From an uncultured Thermomicrobiales bacterium (lineage in GTDB: Bacteria > Chloroflexota > Chloroflexia > Thermomicrobiales > UBA6265): a stretch of DNA of 8,384 nucleotides. Location: NCBI GenBank assembly GCA_902806395.1, contig CADCWH010000231.1:1-8384 (forward strand), written 5' to 3'. The notes under the pieces are model-generated. The model was given only the letters and a program-made list of their open reading frames with translations, was not told the DNA's origin and ran no database searches. Below, piece by piece: positions 1 to 5,193 of the stretch (position 1 is its first letter; each line of letters opens with the position of its first letter). A program made the translations under genes and the position numbers.

Positions 1-33
1 CGACCTTCGTTGGCGTCGGACGGCCGTCCTAGC

Positions 34-1152
34 TCACGGCAGTGATTCGCCGACTTCGCCGCTGGCCCAGGTTTGCCGGTCATCTGGCTCGTCATGCGTC
101 GCCAGGCCATCTTCGCCGGTCTCGGACGGGTCGGTGTCCCCGCTCACCTCGTCCCGGTCGATGTAGTACGTCATCGACTGGAGCGCGCTGACCGGGTCGA
201 TCTCGCGGACCGTCACGCCGGGCGGGACCTTGAGGACCACCGGGGCATAGTTGAGGATGGCCCGGATGCCGCCCGCGACCATCCGGTCGGTGATGTCCTG
301 GGCGGCCGGCGCACGGACGGCGACGATGCCGATCTTGATCCCCCTGGCTCGCACCTCCTCGGTGATGCGGTCCCGGTCGTAGACGGGCAAGCCGGCGATC
401 TCCTCGCCGACGTGGGCCGGATTGGCGTCGAACAGGGCGACGACATCGAACGATGACGGGCCAAACCCCCGGTAATTGACGATCGCCCGGCCCAGGTTCC
501 CCAGCCCCGCCAGGGCCACGTCCCATTGCCGGTCGAGCCGCAGGATCCGGGCGATCGCCTCTGCCAGGTACCCGGTCTCGTAGCCCTTGCCCTGGGTACC
601 GAACCGGCCGAAGTAGGAGAGGTCGCGTCGGATCTGGGCCGCCGTGACGCCGATCCGGTCGGCCAGGTCCTCGGAGGAGACGGAGGCCACATCTTCGCGG
701 GCCAGGGTCCGCAGCGTCCGGACGTAGATCGGCAGGCGACGGATCACGATGTCGGGGATCGTCGAGCGCCCGGGAGACATTCCGCGCCGCGCCGCGCCGC
801 GCCCCGGGAGGGAATCATCGGGGTGCTCACCGTGGGCGTCGGAGGTGTCTGCCCCGTCACCCTCCATGGCCGCGGAACCGATCACCGGGATCGCGCCGGA
901 CCCCGCCGCGTCGGGGACGGGAGCCAGACGGTCGGGCGTTGCCTCGGCGGTGTCACGCGTCGTCTCGCGAGTCCCGTTGGAGGCGGTCCCGTTCGCGCGG
1001 GTCGTCCCGACCGAGTCGGGTCCTGTACCCATGGGCGCTGAACCGGTGTCCCCCGTTCGATTGGCGTCCGGACCGTGACCGGGGAAGGCCTCACCGCTCG
1101 ACTCACTCGCCGTGCCAGAGTTCCGTGTCAAACGATCGCGCATCTGATGCAT
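34..1152 (-). CDS. rex: Rex-family redox-sensing transcriptional repressor with long N-terminal extension
   Basis: Rex represses fermentation and respiration genes and leaves DNA when NADH/NAD+ rises. Numbering from the upstream ATG at 1239, the conserved core starts near residue 160: a winged helix with AAQIRRDLSYFGRFGTQGKG, then a Rossmann domain with GLGNLG at residues 245-250 (bases 490-507), then the C-terminal MTYYID segment. An acidic tail of about 40 residues follows. Typical Rex proteins are about 210-220 residues; this open frame is 401. The ATG at 1239 lies inside a predicted -35 box, so I chose the next in-frame ATG (1152, 372 residues). Another ATG at 1143 is possible, and one at 780 would give a 248-residue protein close to normal size. 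The extension is rich in Gly, Thr, Asp, Ser and Pro with mostly G/C third positions, so it looks coding and probably disordered. Family call is very secure; the start is not. Confidence 0.95.
   Translation of the reverse strand: MHQMRDRLTRNSGTASESSGEAFPGHGPDANRTGDTGSAPMGTGPDSVGTTRANGTASNGTRETTRDTAEATPDRLAPVPDAAGSGAIPVIGSAAMEGDGADTSDAHGEHPDDSLPGRGAARRGMSPGRSTIPDIVIRRLPIYVRTLRTLAREDVASVSSEDLADRIGVTAAQIRRDLSYFGRFGTQGKGYETGYLAEAIARILRLDRQWDVALAGLGNLGRAIVNYRGFGPSSFDVVALFDANPAHVGEEIAGLPVYDRDRITEEVRARGIKIGIVAVRAPAAQDITDRMVAGGIRAILNYAPVVLKVPPGVTVREIDPVSALQSMTYYIDRDEVSGDTDPSETGEDGLATHDEPDDRQTWASGEVGESLP
782..803. repeat. Pentanucleotide tandem repeat inside the rex extension
   Basis: The unit ccgcg is repeated about 4.4 times without interruption. 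On the rex strand it encodes an Arg/Gly/Ala-rich stretch and ends two bases before the internal in-frame ATG at 780, where the conserved Rex domain begins. A five-base unit inside a coding frame would shift the frame if it gained or lost a copy. A shorter version (ccgcgccgcgcc) occurs at 1173-1184. Confidence 0.8.
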
Positions 1153-1192
1153 CTCGCCCGCATGTCCCGACCCCGCGCCGCGCCATGCGACT

Positions 1193-1210
1193 CTGTGCGA
1201 TTTCTCACAA
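1193..1210. promoter_or_regulatory. Rex operator (probable autoregulatory site)
   Basis: Read on the plus strand, CTGTGC-GATTTC-TCACAA matches the Rex consensus TTGTGA-N6-TCACAA at 10 of 12 defined positions, with a perfect right half-site. It overlaps the end of the predicted -10 of the rex promoter and the expected transcription start, the usual place for a repressor. I saw no second site of this quality elsewhere in the window. The consensus is established for Rex; the function here is inferred from the match and its place before rex. Confidence 0.7.
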
Positions 1211-1239
1211 GTATCGGGTAGCGCCCTCGGGAGCGTCAA
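1210..1239 (-). promoter_or_regulatory. Predicted sigma-70-type promoter of rex
   Basis: On the minus strand, TTGACG (plus coordinates 1234-1239) is followed after 18 bp by GATACT (1210-1215). That gives five of six -35 matches and four of six -10 matches. Transcription would start near 1203, inside the Rex operator. The ATG at 1239 is then upstream of the transcript, which argues for a start at 1152 or later. Confidence 0.6.
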
Positions 1240-1443
1240 ACGCGCGGGCGGTGTGCCGCATCACCCCGTCGCGGCGGAAGGCGTCGGGCTGCCACAATGG
1301 GCACCAGGTACCTTCGCTGTCGTCATCAGTAGAGATCGTGGGCGTTGGTCAGCACGGGCTCGCCGGGCAGGGCCGGGGAAAACGATGCTCGGCGACGCGC
1401 CGGCGGGCAAGGGCGACTTGGGTTTCCGGTCCGAAAGAGACAA

Positions 1444-1473
1444 TTGACAAAAATATTACCTTGGAGGTAAGAT
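1444..1473 (+). promoter_or_regulatory. Predicted promoter of the XRE-cupin/oxidoreductase operon
   Basis: A perfect TTGACA (1444-1449) is followed after 18 bp by TAAGAT (1468-1473), in an AT-rich island that stands out from the G+C-rich surroundings. The expected transcription start is near 1480, almost exactly at the GTG start codon (1479). The transcript from this promoter would therefore be leaderless. The 1240-1443 stretch between this and the rex promoter holds no gene that I can support. Confidence 0.6.
1456..1470. promoter_or_regulatory. 15-bp perfect dyad in the promoter/RBS region, candidate operator
   Basis: TTACCT-TGG-AGGTAA is a perfect 6+3+6 inverted repeat. Allowing one mismatch it extends to 1453-1473. 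It overlaps the first bases of the -10 hexamer and contains the only Shine-Dalgarno-like stretch (GGAGG, 1463-1467) before the GTG. The likeliest binder is the XRE-cupin protein encoded next, acting on its own promoter. I cannot identify the family of the binder from the site itself. Confidence 0.6.
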
Positions 1474-1478
1474 AGGTC

Positions 1479-2216
1479 GTGGAGTCACTCGGTAGGCCGA
1501 ACGCGCATCCCGCGCGGGACGTGGCAGACCTGCTGGCCGATGTCGGGCCAAAGCTGCGTCGGTTGCGGCAGGCGCGGGGGATGACGCTCGACGATCTGGC
1601 TGGGACGAGCGGGATCTCCATTCCCCACTTGTCCAGGCTGGAATCGGGTGCCAGGCAGCCGTCGCTCCCCGCGCTCCTCAACGTGGCGGCCGGGTTGGGA
1701 GTCTCGGTCTCGGAGCTGCTGGGGGAGGCGAGTCCGGTCCAGCCCGGGATGGTGGTCAGGGGGTCGCAGGCACCGGTCTATGACGGGGAGGGGTTCCGCT
1801 TCCAACCGCTCATGCCGGCGGCCGGGCCGGCGGGCCTGGTGGCGGTCAAGGTGACCTTCCCCGTCGGCCGCGCCGCCTCCGGCGACCACCGTCACGAGGG
1901 CCAGGAATGGTTGTACGTCCTCTCGGGCAGGCTCCGGCTCACGCTCGGCGATGAGACCGCCGACCTGGGGCCGGGCGATGCCGCCTTCTTCGACGGCATG
2001 TTGCGACACGCCTTCGAAGTCCTCGGCGACGAGGTGGTCGACGTGCTCTTCGTGGGCGGGGCCGTCGGCGACGCCCGTGAGATGCCTCGGGGTGGCCCCG
2101 ATCGACTCCACCCCCTCCTCGCCGGGCACGACGCGGTGGGGGGGCCAGAACGACGAGCATCAGGGCCCGAGTCAGGAGAACACCGTGAGGGACACGATCG
2201 TGGAGATGACGGATGA
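1479..2216 (+). CDS. XRE-family HTH transcriptional regulator with C-terminal cupin domain
   Basis: Residues 24-81 form a classic XRE helix-turn-helix (LRRLRQARGMTLDDLAG, then ISIPHLSRLESGARQPS and the closing VSVSELL). Residues about 125-195 form a single cupin barrel with the expected metal or ligand residues His137, His139, Glu143 and His177. Such proteins usually sense a small molecule through the cupin and control an adjacent enzyme gene. The 245-residue protein has a polar C-terminal tail after about residue 200, rich in Gly, Glu and Arg. The GTG at 1479 is chosen because no other start precedes the HTH; a GGAGG lies 11 bases upstream but may fall outside the transcript. The last 32 bases overlap the downstream oxidoreductase, so the two are probably co-transcribed and co-regulated. 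The ligand is unknown. Confidence 0.92.
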   Translation: MESLGRPNAHPARDVADLLADVGPKLRRLRQARGMTLDDLAGTSGISIPHLSRLESGARQPSLPALLNVAAGLGVSVSELLGEASPVQPGMVVRGSQAPVYDGEGFRFQPLMPAAGPAGLVAVKVTFPVGRAASGDHRHEGQEWLYVLSGRLRLTLGDETADLGPGDAAFFDGMLRHAFEVLGDEVVDVLFVGGAVGDAREMPRGGPDRLHPLLAGHDAVGGPERRASGPESGEHREGHDRGDDG

Positions 2217-3222
2217 GGCAGATGTGACGGACCAGACCGGCGAGAGCCGGTATGACGTGGTGGTGGTCGGCGGTGGTATCGCGGGTCTGAGCGCCGCGCT
2301 GACGCTCGGCCGCTCGCGGCGGCGCACGCTGGTGGTGGACGCCGGCACGCCGCGGAATGCCCCGTCGTCCGGCGTCCACGGGTTCCTCTCCCGCGATGGC
2401 ATCCCGCCTCTGGACCTGTTGCGGATCGGCCGTGAAGAATTAGCGTTCTATCCCGGTGTCGAGGTGCGGTCCGGCTCGGCGATCGACGCGAGTGGCGAGG
2501 ACGGCGATTTCACGGTGACGATGGGGGACGGGTCGATCGCACGGGCCCGCAAGCTCCTACTCGCGTCCGGGGTGGTGGATGACGTGAGCGACCGGCCGGG
2601 TTTCCGGCAACTGTGGGGTCGAGGTGTCTACCATTGCCCGTACTGCCACGGCTGGGAAGTCCGCGATTCCCGGTTGGCCGTCCTCGCCAACGGACCGATG
2701 ACGATGCACTACCTCACATTGGTCCGCAATTGGGGTCGCGACGTCGTCCTCCTGACCGACGGGGACGCCGGTCTGGGCGAGGATGACCGGCGGACGCTCC
2801 GTGCCCTCGGTGTGCCCGTGCGGGAGGAGGCCATCGTGTGCCTGGAAGGTGTGTCGGGCAACGACGGTGGGCTGCGGCGGATCGTCTTCGCGACTGGCCC
2901 GGCACTCGAGCGTGACGCGCTCTTCTACGGTCCTCCGACGCTCCAGCGGTCGGGATTGGCCGAGGCGCTGGGTTGCGACATCGTCCGTGAGGCGATTCCG
3001 ATGGTGTCGGTGCCCGGTACCGTCGTGCACGACCCCATCACCCGGCAGACGACCGTGCCCGGCGTCTACGTGGCGGGGGACGCGGCCAGTCCCCTGAACG
3101 CCACCGTCGCCGCGTCGTCCGGTGCCATGGCCGCGGCGTTCATCAACGCCGCCTTGGTCGCCAGCGACGTCGCGGTCGACATCGCGGCGGAGACCGGGGC
3201 TGGGGTCGGCGTGGCGGCCTAG
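2185..3222 (+). CDS. Thioredoxin-reductase-like NAD(P)/FAD-dependent oxidoreductase with CPYC motif
   Basis: This is a 345-residue cytoplasmic flavoprotein of the thioredoxin-reductase fold. Residues 29-34 (GGGIAG, in VVVGGGIAGLSAAL) form the N-terminal FAD dinucleotide site. Residues 151-154 (CPYC, followed by HGWEVRD) form a redox-active CxxC. The C-terminal FAD signature GVYVAGD is at residues 293-299. The usual second GxGxxA site for NADPH is replaced by a degenerate ANGPMTMH stretch. Proteins of this group are often annotated as thioredoxin reductase, but small-molecule disulfide oxidases (GliT/HlmI type) share the architecture, so the substrate is open. GTG 2185 is chosen because AGGAGA (2174-2179) precedes it at good spacing and the FAD motif follows soon after; ATG 2206 is an alternative. 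The frame is open back to 1951, but that part lies over the XRE-cupin gene and is not expected to be translated. Confidence 0.9.
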   Translation: MRDTIVEMTDEADVTDQTGESRYDVVVVGGGIAGLSAALTLGRSRRRTLVVDAGTPRNAPSSGVHGFLSRDGIPPLDLLRIGREELAFYPGVEVRSGSAIDASGEDGDFTVTMGDGSIARARKLLLASGVVDDVSDRPGFRQLWGRGVYHCPYCHGWEVRDSRLAVLANGPMTMHYLTLVRNWGRDVVLLTDGDAGLGEDDRRTLRALGVPVREEAIVCLEGVSGNDGGLRRIVFATGPALERDALFYGPPTLQRSGLAEALGCDIVREAIPMVSVPGTVVHDPITRQTTVPGVYVAGDAASPLNATVAASSGAMAAAFINAALVASDVAVDIAAETGAGVGVAA

Positions 3223-3223
3223 C

Positions 3224-3298
3224 GGGAACGGTTCGACCCATCCTGACCACACGTTCCCATGGCGACGCCGTCGCCATGATCGTCGTTCTCCCGAACGA
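3224..3298 (+). terminator. Three consecutive hairpins after the oxidoreductase gene
   Basis: Directly after the stop codon are three inverted repeats. GGGAACG (3224-3230) pairs with CGTTCCC (3252-3258). CATGGCGAC (3258-3266) pairs with GTCGCCATG (3270-3278), a 9-bp stem with a 3-base loop. TCGTTC (3283-3288) pairs with GAACGA (3293-3298) around TCCC. No U-tract follows. The compact middle hairpin is the best terminator or RNA-stabilising candidate. The rest of the gap to 3417 shows no gene. Confidence 0.5.
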
Positions 3299-3417
3299 GT
3301 CCCGCACGGTCCATCTCTGTCGCGACGACCGGCCGCGACGTCGGTGCTCGCTCCAGTTGTTTCTTTGCCGGGACCAGTTCGGGCAGCGACCCACCGGCGT
3401 GGTGATGGCCCCGGGGC

Positions 3418-3446
3418 TTGACGCCACCGTGCTTGCCTGGTAATAT
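3418..3446 (+). promoter_or_regulatory. Predicted promoter of the ArsR-SRPBCC operon
   Basis: TTGACG (3418-3423) is followed after exactly 17 bp by TAATAT (3441-3446), so transcription should begin near 3453. This starts an AT-rich island (3441-3464) in otherwise G+C-rich DNA, with a strong AAGGAG ribosome site at its end. Confidence 0.6.
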
Positions 3447-3459
3447 AACTGTAATATTA
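3440..3459. promoter_or_regulatory. Candidate ArsR-family operator (direct and inverted repeats)
   Basis: GTAATAT occurs twice, at 3440-3446 and 3451-3457, one helical turn apart (11 bp). The same stretch holds an inverted repeat, TAATAT (3441-3446) with ATATTA (3454-3459), around 7 bp. AT-rich dyads over the -10 and start site are typical of ArsR-family operators. The next gene encodes such a protein, so autorepression is the simplest reading. Confidence 0.5.
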
Positions 3460-3478
3460 TATAAGGAGATGATGATGA

Positions 3479-3850
3479 ATGACGGTTGACCGGCTCGACG
3501 CCGTGTTCGGGGCCCTGGCCGACCCGACTCGACGGGCGATCTTGGCTCGGCTGGCCGCGGGCGACGCGAATGTCTCTGACCTCGCGGCCCCGTTCGACAT
3601 GACCCAGCCGGCCATCTCCCGGCACTTGAAGGTGTTGGAGCGGGCCGGGCTGATCTCCCGCCGTCGCCAGGCCACCGCCCGGCTCAGCCACCTCGAGGCG
3701 GAACCGTTGCGCGAGGCGACCGAATGGCTCGCCAAGTACCAGGAATACTGGGACCAGAGCTTCGACCGACTCGATGCACTGCTCCGGGATCTCCAGGCAG
3801 ACCCAGGTGGTCAGGACGAGCGACACGATCGAGCGAACCCAGTCGATTGA
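3479..3850 (+). CDS. ArsR-family winged-helix transcriptional regulator
   Basis: A 123-residue protein with the ArsR/SmtB winged helix: ALADPTRRAILARLA at residues 12-26 and the recognition region QPAISRHLKVLERAGLI at residues 43-59, then an Arg-rich wing. It contains no cysteine, and the position of the metal-binding ELCVC motif reads NVSDLAAPF. It therefore belongs to the non-metal branch often found before SRPBCC genes. Three ATGs at 3469-3477 lie in another frame that ends after six codons. The ATG at 3479 is the real start, with AGGAG at 3464-3468. The next gene begins 39 bp after the stop. The protein probably represses its own operon; the inducing signal cannot be read from the sequence. 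Confidence 0.93.
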   Translation: MTVDRLDAVFGALADPTRRAILARLAAGDANVSDLAAPFDMTQPAISRHLKVLERAGLISRRRQATARLSHLEAEPLREATEWLAKYQEYWDQSFDRLDALLRDLQADPGGQDERHDRANPVD

Positions 3851-3889
3851 CAGGATAGCGCGGCGTCCCGTCGCGGAGAGGAGCAAACC

Positions 3890-4384
3890 ATGGCTGACAC
3901 GCGGATCATCGCCGAGCCCGGCCTTCCCATCGTCGAGGTCACGCGGGAGTTCGATGCCCCACCCGATCTGCTCTTCCGGGCCCACGTCGATCCCGACCTG
4001 CTGGTGCGGTGGCTCGGGAGCGACGAGCTGGTCATGACCGTTGATCATCTCGACGCTCGCCACGGCGGCACCTGGCGCTACTCCCATCGAGACGCTGGCG
4101 GGAACGAATACGGGTTCCACGGGGTCTATCACGGCATCCCTTCCGTGGACGGGATCACCCAGACGTTCGAGTTCGAGGGCATGCCGGGGCACGTCTCGCT
4201 GGAGACGATCACCTTCAAGGGGCGGGGCAGCACGACGGTCCTGCGCCTAGTGGCGGTTTTCCAGTCGGTCGAGGACCGGGACGGGAAACTGGCCTCCGGG
4301 ATGGAGTCCGGGATCCAGGCGTCCATGCGACGCCTGGACGCCTTGATGTCCACCCTGGTCGACGGCCTCGTCGCGGTGCGCTGA
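3890..4384 (+). CDS. SRPBCC (AHSA1-like) domain protein, copy 1
   Basis: A 164-residue single-domain protein of the START/SRPBCC fold, in the branch named after the Hsp90 co-chaperone AHSA1. Recognisable segments are REFDAPPDLLFRAHVDPDLL (residues 19-38) leading into VRWLG, then GGTWRY, NEYGFHGVYHG, the run from FEFEGMPGH to LETITF, and FQSVEDRDGKLASGM near the C-terminus. The fold makes a deep hydrophobic pocket, and members bind lipophilic small molecules; no catalytic residue set or ligand can be assigned here. There is no signal peptide or membrane segment and no cysteine. AGAGGAG (3877-3883) supports the ATG at 3890. The pairing with an ArsR gene just upstream is a common arrangement. 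A homologous copy follows 127 bp downstream. Confidence 0.92.
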   Translation: MADTRIIAEPGLPIVEVTREFDAPPDLLFRAHVDPDLLVRWLGSDELVMTVDHLDARHGGTWRYSHRDAGGNEYGFHGVYHGIPSVDGITQTFEFEGMPGHVSLETITFKGRGSTTVLRLVAVFQSVEDRDGKLASGMESGIQASMRRLDALMSTLVDGLVAVR

Positions 4385-4511
4385 GGTCAGCACCGTGTCG
4401 TGGCTCCGCACCCTGCCGGCTGGCCCGCTCAGCTCGTCCTCGGAAACCTGGTCGGAGGTATGGAGCGACTGCCCCCCGACCGGACCCACCATCACCTGAA
4501 AGGACATCACC

Positions 4512-5006
4512 ATGGCCAAGACCACCATCACCGCCGACCCCGGGGTCCCCACCATCGTCATCACCCGGGAGTTCGAGGCCCCGCGCGATCTCCTCTTCCG
4601 AGCCCACAGCGATCCCGATCTCCTCGTGCGATGGCTCGGTCCACGCGACCTGACGATGGCGATCGACCACTTCGACCCCCGTCACGGCGGCACCTGGCGG
4701 TATACCCACCGGGACGCGGCCGGTAACGAGTACGGGTTCCACGGTGTCTTCCACGGCACGCCGTCCGTGGACGGGATCCTCCAGACCTGGGAATACGAGG
4801 GGATGCCGGGCCACGCCTCCCTGGAGAAGGCCACATTCGAGGAGCGTGATGGCTGGACCACGCTGCGCCAGGTGGCCGTCTACCAATCGGTTGCAGACCG
4901 GGACGGGATGATCGCCTCCGGCATGGAGCGCGGGGTCAACGACTCGATGGACCGCCTTGATGAACTCGTCGCCGAGATGGTCCCGGTGGCCCACCGCGCG
5001 GGGTGA
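4512..5006 (+). CDS. SRPBCC (AHSA1-like) domain protein, copy 2 (tandem paralogue)
   Basis: The protein has the same length (164 residues) and segment order as the preceding gene. By ungapped hand alignment about 106 of 164 positions are identical (65%), with no insertion or deletion. The most conserved blocks are DPDLLVRWLG, RHGGTWRY, GNEYGFHGV, PSVDGI and DRDG-x2-ASGME; the ends differ most. Differences are spread over third codon positions, so the duplication is not recent, or one copy was acquired from a relative. GAAAGGA (4498-4504) precedes the ATG. I see no clear promoter in the 127-bp gap, so it is probably read from the ArsR promoter. Differences at pocket-lining positions could give the two copies different ligands, which is inference. 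Confidence 0.92.
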   Translation: MAKTTITADPGVPTIVITREFEAPRDLLFRAHSDPDLLVRWLGPRDLTMAIDHFDPRHGGTWRYTHRDAAGNEYGFHGVFHGTPSVDGILQTWEYEGMPGHASLEKATFEERDGWTTLRQVAVYQSVADRDGMIASGMERGVNDSMDRLDELVAEMVPVAHRAG

Positions 5007-5034
5007 CGCCTCGACCGACATGATCCCGGCCGGG

Positions 5035-5063
5035 TTTACCGCACGTCGGTGTTTTGGGATACG
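5035..5063 (+). promoter_or_regulatory. Possible promoter of the split-barrel/VOC gene pair
   Basis: TTTACC (5035-5040) and GATACG (5058-5063) are 17 bp apart, and the -10 is preceded by TGG like an extended -10. The matches are weak (four and three of six). It is the best candidate in the 5007-5159 gap, which otherwise shows no gene. Confidence 0.3.
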
Positions 5064-5193
5064 GTGGGGCCCGGCTTCCAGCGTGGACCTTGCCCCGGTC
5101 GATCTCAGGAGTGCGTCGGACGTGGAATATCGGAACCCGCACCACGCGTGACGGGGAACATGGTCCGCACCGATGCGAATGAGGGGTACATCG

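Noticed and set aside
18..29. Perfect 12-bp palindrome GGACGGCCGTCC just downstream of the rex stop codon
   Set aside because: It has no loop and no T-tract, and such G+C-rich palindromes are common here, so a terminator call is not supported.
526..1041. Plus-strand open frame opposite rex
   Set aside because: It is antisense to the conserved Rex core and extension, and its Arg/Gly-rich translation has no known motif.
1418..1444. Stretch with TTGGGTTTCC and GGTCCGAAAGAG, reminiscent of part of the guanidine (ykkC) riboswitch
   Set aside because: Only a fragment of the conserved pattern is visible. It lies upstream of the predicted promoter, and there is no room for the rest of the aptamer before the GTG start.
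1951..2184. Upstream in-frame extension of the FAD oxidoreductase
   Set aside because: It lies over the cupin domain of the XRE gene, and a good ribosome site marks the GTG at 2185.
3321..3345. CGCGACG repeated twice in the gap before the ArsR promoter
   Set aside because: Short and G+C-rich, and not placed relative to any promoter element; expected by chance in this composition.
3143..4192. Long minus-strand open frame (349 codons) opposite the ArsR and first SRPBCC genes
   Set aside because: It is antisense to two genes with clear family signatures, and its translation resembles no domain. It fits the mirror-frame openness of G+C-rich coding DNA.
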